Source: Trichopria drosophilae (Eukaryota > Arthropoda > Insecta > Hymenoptera > Diapriidae). Taken from it: 64,000 nucleotides of DNA. Location of the stretch: the NCBI GenBank assembly GCA_030407085.1, contig CM059584.1:8990001-9054000 (forward strand). Direction: 5' to 3'. Position numbers and translations under genes: made by a program. The notes under the pieces were generated by a model. The model searched no databases and had not been told where the DNA came from. It was given only the letters and a program-made list of their open reading frames with translations. Shown in pieces: positions 52,101-59,430 of the stretch (position 1 is the stretch's first letter; every line of letters starts with the position of its first letter).

Positions 52101-55100
52101 TGTGCCTCGCTCCTTGAACAATGAATATCAAGATATATTGTGTCAATAAAGGCGTCATTATTATTATGATTAAATTCCCATAAATGACTAATTTCTCCAT
52201 ACTCCAAAAATTACCATACCTATATTGAAATTTTCCAATATTGATATTTTCGTCTACAATACATAATCGAACAGAACAATCTAATTATGGAAATTTTACA
52301 ATAAATGAGACACGATATTTTAAGATACAAGTTTCTTCAAGATGCCGTAGTTGGCGTACAAATCGGACAATGAAGTCGACAATCTTTCATTTCAAATACC
52401 GAACCAAATGTGTCATGGTGAGAAAGGGATATGACGATTTGAATTGCCTGATGTTTCTGTTGTTTCTAAGAAATTTATAATCGTGGTAGTTAGAATTTTG
52501 AAATTTAATTTTAATCATGGAAAATCGAAAATGAAACAAATAAACATGATTGAATCGTTTTTTAAAATAGTTTTTCGTTCCCTTACCGTATTTCTATTGG
52601 CCTAAAACTTGTCTAAATCAAGTCCTGGATGACAGAACTTAAATTAAATATGATAAATCAAAAATGTAATAATTAAAAATTGTCTGTTAAAACAAAATGC
52701 CGGTAGCAAGTTTTTTTTCTTGAAAATTTTAAACTTTAACGATAATTGTTATGGAACAATAATGTCAATTGGCCAAAGAATACTCTAAAATTTTTTCAAA
52801 ATGTTTTGATACGAGTTTTGTTTTTTGACAAGTTCAGAAAATCAAAATTTTGAAAAGAGTCATTGAAAAAATTTCGGAGTATTCTTTTCCCAATTTTAAG
52901 ATATTGTTGTTCCATAGAAATGTTCTGTATAGTTTACATTTTTAAAGAAAAATAATGCTTTAATTTAAAAAAAAAAACAAATATGATATTTTACTGACTA
53001 AATTTAATATTACAAACAAATATTTCAGAAATTAAATATTTGTGTTATAATCCTACTGACACAGGAATAGCTGTGAAGTTTTGGCAATTTTTGTTAAGCC
53101 GGTTTTTAATAATGTATCATTTAGGTACGTTAAAGCAGCACCACGTGAGCTGAAACTGATATCGGTCGATGATCGATGAAAGTGGAGTACATTATAGTTC
53201 TCGACTGTCTGATGCATAAGTTCCAAAATGTTAGTGCGTAATAAGTTCCACTGCTTCTGAAAATGTTTACTGACTTATTCAATAGTTTGACATTGATTTG
53301 ACCTTCAAATGACCTTGCAAGAATACTGGCCTTCAAAAACTACACCATTACTAGTCAAAATTGTCACAAATTTGATCTGAAATGACCTCGACTTGACCTC
53401 CGGATAACTGCTTCGGATTCTGCCAACGCAGAAATCTATCTATGGAACTTATTGCACATTTCCGTATTTGAGTCTATCGATTAAACACCCCCCCCCCCTA
53501 CCCTTCCTCCATTTCTCTGAAACTATTTATAGGATCACTCCTGGCCCATGAGAACTTTGACGGTTGAAAATTATGCCATACTCCACTTTCAATCCAATCA
53601 ACCGGGACCCATGTATGTTGAAAGGCATGTAGGTCGAAAAACCGACAATCGAACAGCCGACAGTCAAAAAACCGACAATTCAATTACTATCTGACCGGTA
53701 GTCAATGTGTTTGTCTGTCTGCTTTTTGACTGTCGGCGCTACGATTGTCCGCTTATGACTGTCGGTTTTTTGACCTTTTGGCTTTTTCATTTATCGCTTT
53801 TTCGACCCACACCCGTTGAAAGTAGAAAAGAAAACAACACTTAAATGTTTGTTTAAATTACAATATGAATATTGTTAAAAAATTAACGTATTGGTTTTAA
53901 CGTATTAAAACGAGTATTTGGAGCAAGAAAAAAAACAATAAGAATATTTATTACAAGGGTGTAAAAAACAGAAAAAATAATATCCGAAATAATGTTAAAA
54001 TAAAACAGTCCTATAGGACTAAAGCAAAACGTATTTTTGATTAATAATGTCATTCTAAATATTACATCAGTTGTCCCGCCATTTACGTTTAAATGCTTTT
54101 CAATAAATTGGCATTTGTTTGCATCCATAACTCAATCTGTGTCATTCCACTATTTAACTTTGTCCCCCCTATTCCTAAACATCATTATCGTATCCGTTTC
54201 AATAATTTTCTATTGGCACGACTCCATTTCTATAAACCCCTATCCTGTCTAATCCGTATATATTTTTGATGGATAACAAACCGATTAAAAAGAATGTCAA
54301 ATAATCGATTTAAACGAATACAAATTTTCTATACGTTTGAATCCATTTACTTCCAGTACGGTTTACCTGCATTTTTTCTACTCAGGTGATTCACTTAGGG
54401 GCCATCCATAAAAACTATTTTACCATTTTAGGGGTGGGGGGTAAAAAATGCCAAAAAACGGTCTACGTAGTTTATGGATGGTCCCGTAGTTTTTTATACA
54501 TTTTAGTGGTTTCAAACATTTAAGTAGTTATCCATGAACTTCGTTACCACTGTGGGGGTGGGGCAGCAAGCAACTATAGTCCAGATACAGAAAGTATGTA
54601 TAAAAATTAGGAAACTGACCAAGGGGGGGGGGGGTATGCAAAAAAAGTCTACGTAGTATATACAATATGGATGGCCCTAATGTGCTTAGCGTAAAATAAA
54701 TAAAGATATAAAATTGTTCCCAATAAATAACAATCGTTAGTTTTATTTTCTCTGCTGGAAATAACTATTTTACGTATGTATTGTAAAAAACGCGTTATAC
54801 AAAAGTAATTGACACAACATTTTCTTCTATTTATCATAGTAGCAAAATAGGTGTAGTATGTGTAACTTTTTTTAACTAATATTTTTAATTTGTTCGATTT
54901 TGAAAATTTTCAGAGAAATTATCGTATATAATATTTTCAATTTCATCATGCAAAAATTTGTTGAATAAAAAAAATTTCTTTTATTAATGTTTAATTCTAA
55001 ATCGTTCATTTATTTCGTTGTTTTGAAAGTATTAGTTTTCATATTTATGTTTGTAAACAAAAAATGTCTACATTTTGTAGTATCTATATTATGAATAAAA

Positions 55101-58100
55101 AGATAATATAAAACGAAACGCAAACGAGTATAATTAAATAGTCAAAACATTAGCTATAAAAAATATAAACACTACGAAACTCAGTTAAGTGATTCGAATG
55201 TTGCATCATTTAAAAATCTAATTAACGCAATACTTCAATTGGTAAATGAAATTAGATAAAAAAATTCGTCTAAGAACTCTTTGAGAGTTTACTTTTAAAT
55301 TTCTTATGATGCAATTTTACACTAAAATGTCCATTGTTTCCGATTCGTATATTAATTTGATAATTAAAATTATAAAAATATTAAATATTTGTTTTATTTC
55401 GAATGTTGTTCGACTGAAAGTATATCTAAAAAATTGCTTAAAACAGTACAAAAAATACTACAAGGTTTACTAAATGTTTCCTTGAATAGCTGCATAATAA
55501 AAAATAATAAGAATGTTTAAAAATGGGTTATCGATTTGTCATAAGTTTCTAAATGATAAATAATTAACAAAACCCTGGTAGAAATTTGTCCATTTTTTCT
55601 TGCACTATCAATTCCCCATATGCCTTTAACATGGTAAATAAGAATGTTATACAAGAATTGTACAAAAAATGTTTTCATTTCTACCTGAGAAATAACGAAT
55701 TTATTTAAAAAATGTTGAATTGTTTTCAATTTTCGTATTTTCTGTTTGGTGAAATGCAAATCAGTCATAGAAGTTGTAAAAGTCGGTTCAGTAATTACTG
55801 TCAATTGGATTAAAATATAAAAATTTGGAAAAATACACAAAGATTCTAAAAGCGAATTTAAAAAATTCTTTTGAACGCAAGTAAATAAGTTTTTCAAGAC
55901 AATGCTTAATTAATTTCACGATGTTCGGATGTTTACAAACACGTATACAAGCAAAAAATGTTGTATACGTGAGTAAATATTTACTTAAATTAAGGAAACA
56001 CTTTCTCTAATTACGATTTTTTATCAAAAAGAAAGATTTGTTATATGTAAATACATGATGTTTCAATTCAAGTAAACCTTTCGTTTGCTAATTGTAAAAT
56101 AACAATTTACTTGAATATTATAGACACATTTACGGTTCCATACTATAAAAAGAAAGTAAAAAAAAAGATAATATTTTTAATACTAATATAAACATGAAGA
56201 AGAAAAAAATCTGAACTGTAGTGTTATTTCTTGCTTAATATATAATAACAATTAGGTAAAGAAGTAAAAAAATGTTCCTTTAGTTATACGTTTAAACAAA
56301 TATTTTTTATTAATTTTATATTACGCGCAGATCTATTTGACGGAAAAGCAACAGAGTTTTTAGAATCTTTTATTAGATTTTTAAAAGAAATGCAACCACG
56401 AAATACTATATTTATTTTAAAAAAAATAGACTTTAAAAATATTTATTTGCTTTTTAACATTTGAACAATCGTTTCTAAATTTTCATTTGAATTTAACAAA
56501 TCGTATCCTCGAGACTGTAACTGTAAAATCGTTGATATTAATAATTTGGAAATAAAGTTGAAGAATAAAAATAACGTCTCAAAACACGAAAAAATCTGTG
56601 AAATATTCAGGATGTTATGAGGTGAAAGTATCGGCAAATAAAAAATGTTTAGAAACTGTCAATGAATAGGCTCAAATTTTTAAAAAATATTCTGACCACT
56701 TTCATTCATTTTCTAAATTTCGGGATTTTTAAAAATTAAAAAAGTATTCTATATAAATTGTGTAAAAATGTCAGCTTAAACATTTTACCACATATTATTC
56801 ACCAACATTTTCTCTGCATGTTTCCCATTTCTAAACAAAAAATTCTTGAAGTTTTTGCAGAATCTTTCGTGATTGAGGCTCCACTTTGGAGATTTTTATT
56901 AATATATCCATAATGCAAATAACCACATTTTAAATTTCAATTATCGAGGACGCAATTTCTGGACTTTACACAGGAAATCTAAAATGATTTCAATGTCAAA
57001 AAACGAATTAATACAAAATAGTTTTTTGAAATAATCAGATAATATTTTCCAAAAATTTCGAAAAATCTAAAAAAAATTTCAGTTATTTTTACCGTAGAGA
57101 ACTGCTTTGAAATTTGTTTCAACTTTTCTTTTGCAAAAAACACAACCGCTGAAAACTGTCTTGAAAAAATGTGCATTCAGGACTTTATAGGTTAAGGTAC
57201 CTAAAGTATCAATCTTAATTTTGGTTCTATAATGAATTAGTTACACCGTGGTTACTAAAAGACAAAATTAGTAAACATCGACCAAGATTTGATTTGCATA
57301 TTTATTATCAGAAAATTTAAGTAAGTAGTCTGAAAAATTATTAATTATACTTTATAAATTATAAAAATACACGATAGAAATGGTTTAAAGTTATTCTATT
57401 GGTAAGCGCACCAGAACATTTAGTAACAAGTGTGAAAAACAGATGATTCCTATATTAAGCTGCCTAGGAACTAAATTTTATAACATTCATTCGAATAGTG
57501 CTCGTAAACTTATGAAGAAATACTTCATTTTACTCACATGTTGCTAAAAGCATCATTAATTAATGAAAATTACTAACTTAAACATTTTACTAACTCACAA
57601 ATGTAAACGATTGTTAGTAAAAAAATTCAACTAATATAAAATTAATAAAAAATATTTGTTTAAATGTATCACTAAAGGAACATTTTTTTACATAAAATTT
57701 ACAAAAAATTTCCATTCAGGAAACTTCAATGAATAACAATTAATTTTGGGTGTTTTCTCTGAAAAATGAAGCGAAACATCAAAAAGTTATATTTTAAAGA
57801 ACATGTATTTTTGCCTTAATAAAAAAACTGAATGACAATAGAGAAAGGTCCATTTTTAATATGACTAGTTTCATACGTATTTTATTCCAAATTAAAAAAC
57901 TGTCAGGAATTTTGGCCCTTCGACTGTAATTTGTTACAAAAAATATCCTAACAATAATTTCGTAATAAAATTGACAACTTATTTGTCGAATATCATTGAC
58001 CAAAATTGTACTATTCACTATTGTTAAAAATTGATAAAAAAGTGATCAATTCTAAATGGTGCAATCGATTTTTAAAAACATTTTTTTATACCGCTCCATA

Positions 58101-58158
58101 AAAAATCTGCACTTACCCTTTTTTGAGGTATTTCGTCAAACTCCATTTTGGTATCCAT
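22009..58158 (-). CDS. Peptide transporter family 1-like (SLC15 / POT / PTR2), nine coding exons
   Basis: This is a proton-coupled di/tripeptide symporter of the SLC15/POT family in the major facilitator superfamily, expected in the plasma membrane with 12 membrane helices. On the - strand the exons are 58158-58117, 46665-46587, 33981-33753, 30359-30085, 29587-29505, 28860-28444, 26280-26067, 22770-22175 and 22107-22009. All have AG/GT borders and the phases join to 2,034 nt, or 677 aa plus stop, close to the usual ~700 aa. Visible landmarks are the NEFCERFSYYG motif (ExxER, proton coupling, residues ~27-37), the GAIIADAWLG signature (TM2-3 region), the GGIKPC block, the FYLSINAGSL signature, a large hydrophilic loop of ~190 residues between TM9 and TM10 (exons 7-8), and a final TM10-12 block beginning near MLWLIPQYVV. 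Insect relatives are peptide transporter family 1/yin/Opt1-type proteins; I cannot separate these paralogues here. No damaging mutation was seen. Most of the 36 kb is intronic repeat DNA. Confidence 0.93.
22175..22770 (-). CDS. Peptide transporter exon 8 (extracellular loop end, TM10-11)
   Basis: At 596 nt this is the longest coding exon (residues ~447-645). It opens after a TTTTTTAG acceptor and closes at CAA|GTAATG. The first two-thirds are the hydrophilic extracellular segment; the last third holds the hydrophobic block MLWLIPQYVVITLGEVMFS followed by EFAFTQAP, typical of SLC15 TM10-11. A repeat element ends only about 42 nt upstream of its 3' splice site. Confidence 0.95.
22813..23331. 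mobile_element. Fold-back element with word-array arms and 8-bp TSD
   Basis: AGTGTAAT occurs immediately left (22805-22812) and right (23332-23339), a perfect 8-bp target-site duplication. The element begins GGCTACACGACTTATTATCC and its other end, read inward, begins GGTGACACGACTTAATATCC. The arms continue as degenerate tandem words of about 14-17 bp (GACAAAATATCCGCG and variants): about four on the left to 22895 and nine or more on the right (23185-23320). No protein is encoded. An 8-bp duplication with GG-starting ends would fit Merlin-like or hAT-like transposition; the superfamily is undecided. Confidence 0.82.
24495..25493. mobile_element. 1-kb element with ~265-bp terminal inverted repeats
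   Basis: Left arm 24495-24762 and right arm 25229-25493 are imperfect reverse complements. Shared blocks are CTTCGGATGATCCACGTG, TCGGCCATATCTTGGCCG (left) against CGGCCAAGATATGGCCGA (right), and ATCTCGAGATATACATATCT. The interior is GC-rich, with a 12-C run near 24920, AGGTTAGGTT-type strings and a second, smaller inverted repeat (see 24942-25043). No transposase is encoded, so it is non-autonomous. Confidence 0.8.
24942..25043. repeat. Inner palindrome of the 1-kb element
   Basis: GTACAGGCAGTAGTAATG (near 24942) is repeated directly near 24989 and, inverted, as CATTACTACTGCCCGTAC near 25026. The intervening ATTGGCTCATCCTCAC is answered by the inverted GTAAGGATGAGACAAT. The palindrome lies centrally within the larger inverted-repeat element. 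Confidence 0.65.
25646..25745. mobile_element. Small palindromic element with AGAATGCCTCAGACTGC arms
   Basis: The left arm GGGAAGTAAAAAAGAATGCC.. and right arm ..CATTCTTTATTTTACCTCCC fold onto each other, with the GC-rich core CAGACTGC/GCAGTCTG and the apex CCTCGGCTTCGCCTCGGG. It is followed by TAATATACTATTTTG. A similar closing phrase, ATGTACTATTTTGG, occurs at 46149-46162 and a shorter form at 63907-63917, so these may be related. Confidence 0.6.
26067..26280 (-). CDS. Peptide transporter exon 7 (extracellular loop)
   Basis: The acceptor TTTCAG precedes ACG ACA TAC GCA and the donor is AATG|GTACGT. The exon encodes residues ~376-446 of the hydrophilic segment between TM9 and TM10, with no membrane helix. 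The two bounding phases agree with exons 6 and 8. Confidence 0.92.
26281..28443 (-). other. Peptide transporter intron 6
   Basis: This is a 2.2-kb AT-rich intron without coding potential. No element with defined ends was recognised in it. Confidence 0.7.
28444..28860 (-). CDS. Peptide transporter exon 6 (TM7-TM9)
   Basis: The acceptor ATTTTCAG precedes CAT GCA ATC and the donor is GAG|GTAATA; 139 codons fit exactly. It encodes the intracellular linker, the characteristic FIPLPIFWALFDQQGSRW motif of SLC15 proteins (TM7) and two further hydrophobic helices ending before the extracellular loop. Confidence 0.95.
28861..29504 (-). other. Peptide transporter intron 5
   Basis: This 644-bp intron contains many short GGTTCA/TGAACC strings (29270-29345) and an ACCAAACGAGTTTGGT palindrome near 29186. 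Nothing coding was seen. Confidence 0.65.
29505..29587 (-). CDS. Peptide transporter exon 5
   Basis: This 83-nt exon runs from a TATTTTTAG acceptor to a TCG|GTAAGT donor. It completes a membrane helix (IIFFLGRFFYK) and starts the intracellular loop with MQNPQGNVV. Phase and sequence match SLC15 proteins, where this NPQG-type segment follows TM6. Confidence 0.9.
29588..30084 (-). other. Peptide transporter intron 4, with a tRNA-like B-box string
   Basis: This is a 497-bp intron. On the - strand, near 29923-29940, the string CTCAGGTTCAAGTTCC resembles a Pol III B box and is followed by a T-rich run, as in the tRNA-derived part of a SINE or a degraded tRNA-like fragment. No matching A box and no cloverleaf could be drawn, so I do not call a tRNA. 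Confidence 0.4.
30085..30359 (-). CDS. Peptide transporter exon 4 (TM4-TM6, PTR2 signature 2)
   Basis: This 275-nt exon runs from a TTGTTACAG acceptor to an ACAA|GTAAGT donor. It encodes the GTGGIKPCVSAFGGDQF block, followed by FFSLFYLSINAGSL, which satisfies the second PTR2 family signature, and further hydrophobic helices. Confidence 0.95.
30360..33752 (-). other. Peptide transporter intron 3
   Basis: This 3.4-kb AT-rich intron contains the inverted-repeat element at 31405-32283, which encloses a tandem repeat. The rest is non-coding AT-rich sequence. A second, weaker B-box-like string in minus orientation (GAGTTCAATTC) occurs near 33294-33304. Confidence 0.7.
31405..32283. mobile_element. 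0.88-kb inverted-repeat element with internal ~93-bp tandem repeats
   Basis: The ends are CCCAGCAATCGAATTTGG and, inverted, CCCAGCAATCGAGATTGG. The subterminal arms also share AGAATTGGATTGAA and the ATACTTTG.. box. Between 31550 and 32020 there are about five tandem units of 91-97 bp built from AATCCAAAAAAAGTTT, AAAACnAAACTTTGAATAC, ATCCGTATTCAACATTACGG and ATTCAAAACTATCCAAGTG. The right side carries two shorter units with GGCAAATTACGCTTCCGAT. It is non-coding; two short chance frames run through the array. Confidence 0.78.
33753..33981 (-). CDS. Peptide transporter exon 3 (TM2-TM3, PTR2 signature 1)
   Basis: This 229-nt exon runs from a TTTTACAG acceptor to a CCCAG|GTAAAA donor (residues ~41-116). 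It contains YFFPLFGAIIADAWLGKYKT, which fits the first PTR2 signature with the conserved Asp and Gly, then a helix ending at the PPR junction. Confidence 0.95.
36200..36600. repeat. AAAGTCGTA-type dispersed repeat with short palindrome
   Basis: The phrase AAAGTCGTA recurs in variant form (near 36269, 36511 and 36527). It ends with GTCGTATGT..AACATACGAC, an inverted repeat at 36530-36560. This looks like a degraded repeat element; its ends are undefined. Confidence 0.4.
36935..37140. repeat. AT-rich inverted repeat
   Basis: TGTATTCTCTGGTGAATTCTAAGA (near 36947) is answered in inverted form by TCTTAGAATTCATGAGAGAATACA (near 37100). The arms extend with AT-rich partial matches. It probably derives from a small DNA element. 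Confidence 0.5.
37850..37930 (+). mobile_element. Single end of a word-array fold-back element
   Basis: GGGTCGAAACACCGACAAATC.. followed by GGTCAAAAAACCGA matches, base for base over much of its length, the right terminus of the element at 53625-53814 read inward. No opposing arm or target-site duplication was found, so it appears to be a truncated or solo end. Confidence 0.6.
37943..37981. repeat. Perfect 13-bp hairpin
   Basis: TTTTGAAGTAGTC (37943-37955) and GACTACTTCAAAA (37969-37981) are perfect reverse complements with a 13-nt loop. The hairpin lies just right of the solo fold-back end and might be part of the same insertion. Confidence 0.7.
38601..39430. mobile_element. Fold-back element, arms of GATGAAATGTCC words
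   Basis: The left arm (38601-38760) has words such as CTTCATCGTCTAGGACA in + orientation. The right part (38865-39186) has about 17 inverted words of the form GACGATGAAATGTCCA. A further 120-bp copy of the last right-arm segment is at 39306-39430. The ends read inward are GGCTTATGGACATTTC and GGTACACGGACTTTC. The flanks AAACGAAT (38593-38600) and AAAATAAT (39431-39438) agree at 6 of 8 bases, a possible decayed 8-bp duplication. No transposase is encoded. Confidence 0.7.
40005..40160. repeat. Short repeat, copy A
   Basis: CACTTTCTCT-CCTAG, then CAAAGTAA, then a GGAAG box and GTTTCTnACAnTCTG are shared in the same order and orientation with 45950-46040. Both lie in the same intron, on either side of the retrotransposon. 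Confidence 0.5.
40488..40500. repeat. Target-site duplication of the retrotransposon (left copy)
   Basis: TATTATTCTACTA here is identical to 45695-45707. The bases outside both copies differ, so the duplication is 13 bp. Confidence 0.9.
40600..44223 (-). pseudogene. Retrotransposon ORF2 polyprotein with one in-frame stop
   Basis: The 1,207-codon frame runs from ATG 44223-44221 to the stop at 40600. Domains: APE-like endonuclease (residues ~5-235, with IQEPW, GCDVNAHSTLWG, and SDHKLI at the end), reverse transcriptase (~430-720, with RPISLTSFLLKLLERL, GCPQGGVLSP, and YADD near residue 670), RNase H (~930-1050, with FTDGSK, SDSQAAL and the DTLAKSG end), and a C-terminal zinc knuckle CxxC...HxxxC followed by CPAL. 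The frame is broken only at TAG 41889-41887 (codon 779), where members of this group have Trp (a GxxWGLxPK context follows). Reading resumes in the same frame with no indel. The break falls after the thumb start and before RNase H. Confidence 0.9.
44229..45266 (-). pseudogene. Retrotransposon ORF1 (DUF4780-like) with one in-frame stop
   Basis: The first in-frame ATG is at 45266-45264, and the frame ends at TAG 44231-44229, five bases before the ORF2 ATG. That spacing suggests termination-reinitiation. The N-terminal half is basic and low-complexity (KRRAEAEGLPLPERPPP, SRKKKAASS). The C-terminal half has a conserved globular region (RVLIAFGEDVGERVEMGVFD..) resembling DUF4780, a domain known from retroelement ORF1 proteins. 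A TGA at 44414-44412 interrupts the frame at a position where Trp (TGG) is expected; the following residues (VVHRRKELPHGTLLVL) continue the domain. An open stretch extends upstream to about 45458 but lacks an ATG. Confidence 0.75.
45695..45707. repeat. Target-site duplication of the retrotransposon (right copy)
   Basis: TATTATTCTACTA is identical to 40488-40500. It directly abuts the C-rich 5' end of the element (G-rich on the + strand, GGGGGGGG at 45687-45694). Confidence 0.9.
45895..46165. repeat. Short repeat, copy B
   Basis: The homologous core at 45950-46040 matches copy A at 40005-40160 in the same orientation. Here the repeat continues to ACAATGTACTATTTTGG, a phrase resembling the ends of the palindromic elements near 25760 and 63910. 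It looks like a degraded small DNA element. Confidence 0.5.
46587..46665 (-). CDS. Peptide transporter exon 2 (TM1, ExxER motif)
   Basis: This 79-nt exon runs from a TTTTTATAG acceptor to a GCGAA|GTGAGT donor. It encodes KLKYPIAVFFIIGNEFCER followed by FSYYGMR. This is the highly conserved first helix of POT transporters, with the ExxER proton-coupling motif intact. Confidence 0.95.
50330..50600. repeat. Dispersed minisatellite, about two units
   Basis: Two diverged units carry the phrases GTAATCAAAGACCCCAAAAAG and CAGCGATCCCCAAAATCTCC, each followed by ATATTGGATCCACCATTTTT or ATAATGGATCGGCCATTTTG. This is the same family as 20790-21110. Confidence 0.65.
50608..52060. mobile_element. 1.45-kb element with concentric inverted repeats
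   Basis: The left end AGGCCCACGA..GGGGATGAGACCATATTTTTCC (50608-50660) pairs with the right end read inward, AGGCACACGA..GGAGATGGGACCACATTATTCC. The homology continues through TTTTGACCAGCTGAACAC against TTTCGACCCGCTAAACGC. Inside it lies a second, larger fold-back (51257-51815). Repeated GATCCGCTGAATAC / GACCCGCTAAACGC phrases suggest a tandem-repeat origin. No transposase was seen. Confidence 0.6.
51257..51815. mobile_element. Inner fold-back with ~275-bp arms
   Basis: The arms meet near 51535. Matching blocks from outside in are GGTCnACAAAAAAT, TTCAAGCATCnGAnTnGAC, AATACAAAT, ATTTTGAnAAAAAnAGGTTC, AGTCTCTAACT-type and GAATCAGTGAT. The short ORF predicted across the left arm has no meaning in this context. 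Confidence 0.72.
52705..52960. mobile_element. Small palindrome with TATGGAACAA arms
   Basis: TATGGAACAATAATGTCAA..AAAGAATACTC (from 52750) is answered in inverted form by GAGTATTC..TTGTTGTTCCATA (to 52919). The arms extend outward through TTTCTT..AAACTnTA. The total is about 250 bp and non-coding. Confidence 0.6.
53625..53814. mobile_element. 190-bp fold-back element with 8-bp TSD
   Basis: A perfect 8-bp duplication, GTTGAAAG, flanks it (53617-53624 and 53815-53822). The ends read inward are GCATGTAGGTCGAAAAACCG and GGGTGTGGGTCGAAAAAGCG. The arms consist of degenerate words based on GACAGTCAAAAAACCGACA: about three on the left and five on the right. A short - strand frame across the left arm (repeated CRFFDCR/CRLFDCR) is a product of the repeats. 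Confidence 0.82.
54395..54680. mobile_element. MITE with TTAGGGnCCATCCATA termini
   Basis: TTAGGGGCCATCCATA at 54395 pairs with TATGGATGGCCCTAA ending at 54680. A second inverted copy of the end (TTTATGGATGG) occurs at 54471-54481, followed by TCCCG, making the left 90 bp palindromic. There are G runs at 54420-54430 and a 12-G run near 54625. Elements with GGGCCATCCATAAA-type ends are widespread in insect genomes. Confidence 0.75.
58117..58158 (-). CDS. Peptide transporter exon 1 (start codon)
   Basis: ATG at 58158-58156 starts a 14-codon segment (MDTKMEFDEIPQKR) ending at AGG|GTAAGT, in phase with exon 2. A TTTTCAG acceptor-like sequence ends at 58170, just 11 bases upstream of the ATG codon, so the exon probably starts at 58169 and a non-coding 5' exon lies further upstream. 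A second in-frame ATG is five codons in. This is the weakest exon by homology because the N-terminus of these proteins is not conserved, but frame, phase and donor agree. Confidence 0.75.
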
Positions 58159-58289
58159 GATGCAATCTTCTGAAAATTTTCACTTAAATAAAAAAAATGT
58201 CTATTATCACTGGTCACATTCACCGTGTTCAGATTTTCAAACGGAAAACTCAAGAATGTCTATTTGTTAGAATTTTCGAAAGGCACATG

Positions 58290-59075
58290 TCACTTCACCC
58301 GGCTCAGGTCAATCGTGTACTGCATTGTTAACGATTCCAATACCTTCTTTCTCTCGACCGGTGCTGATCGATCAGCAACCTTTGAAGTAAAAAAACGGAC
58401 GCATTCGCGTGATGATCGTTTGATGATCGATCGATCATTCGGCATGCAACATCTCGCTCTGTCTGTCAGCAGTCTCGTACTGTCATTCCGAACGGCGTAA
58501 ATATGGTAATCTCCGTCAAAGGCAATGTTGTACATTTAAGTGGGGATAAATGGCACGTCGCGTTACGTGTATTGCACAACAGAAGTACTTGGTACATTTT
58601 CTATGGAACGACTTTCAACCGAATCGCTACCGGCACTTACAGATCGTTGAGTGTCAATGCAGTTTTGACGATGTACATCGATTTTTGAAAAAAGTACTGG
58701 CGCCCAATCTCCAGGAGCGACCATGTAACACGAACAGAGGTGATACATGTCATTAACCATTTCCATTCTAAAAATGCGCAAAGATCTACTAACTTACGGA
58801 TTGTAGCTGTACCTTATTGCTTTCCACTTGTCGCTTGATTACAATTGTCAAAATATGTTGCATTTAAAATTAATATAGAATAATTTACACAAATAATTAA
58901 TGTATTTAATAAAAGTACAAAATAAATTTAAAACCAAGAATCACACAATACTTTTCCGAAGGCTTGTAACATGCTCCTTTACAAAAAAAAACGTCAATGT
59001 TTCGGAAGAAGGCAGGGAAACTTTTTTCCTGTGACCTCCATTTTAAACCTAAAAAAACTTTACTTACCTCTGGGA
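58290..59075 (-). promoter_or_regulatory. Candidate promoter / 5' non-coding exon region of the peptide transporter
   Basis: The sequence from 58290 to 58780 is distinctly GC-richer than its surroundings and free of the local repeats. It includes GATCGATCGATC-type and GATGATCG strings near 58410-58440. Consensus minus-strand donors occur at CAGAG|GTAAGT (about 59066-59072) and ATCC|GTAAGT (about 58793-58798). Either could end a 5' non-coding exon that splices to 58169. No TATA box was identified with confidence. Confidence 0.4.
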
Positions 59076-59159
59076 AATCGTCGTTTGAATTTACTAATTT
59101 TAGTAATTGATTTGACGTATTTACCTACTAGTGAAGTTTGAAGATTGATTATATACATT

Positions 59160-59430
59160 CAAAATGACTGAACCAATATGGCGCATGAATTTTCCATAAT
59201 TTGTTGGACAGTCTTGTACAGGTATACACACAAGCTCGTGTCAGTTTAGAAAACTCAAAATTCCGGATCCAATATGGCGAATGAATTTTAAGAAATACAT
59301 CGGCTTAACGACCGATTCTTTGAAGGTTTTGGCGCTGAACCCAAATCAGAAGTGAGATTTCAGATTTACTTTTAAATTCCGATTATTTTCTCACCATGTC
59401 GGATCCACAATTTTGATTGTGTTAAATATC
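59160..59430. repeat. Dispersed minisatellite-like units
   Basis: Two units carry CCAATATGGCGnATGAATTTT (near 59172 and 59269), and a third diverged form (CATGTCGGATCCACAATTTTG) is near 59395. These are related in wording to the family at 20790 and 50330. Confidence 0.45.

Larger units (their letters stand above)
46666..58116 (-). other. Peptide transporter intron 1 (11.5 kb)
   Basis: AT-rich, with repeats at 50330-52060, 52705-52960, 53625-53814 and 54395-54680. Stretches 46680-48500 and 57220-57660 are unusually rich in TTAGTAA/TTACTAA strings without clear element ends. About 49430-50100 is more balanced in composition and lacks obvious repeats. It carries two TGATAG (GATA-type) sites near 50060-50080 and may be regulatory. 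No further coding exon was recognised. Confidence 0.65.

Noticed and set aside
53498..53683. - strand frame with repeated CRFFDCR-like peptide
   Set aside because: The apparent peptide repeat mirrors the DNA word array of the 190-bp fold-back element.
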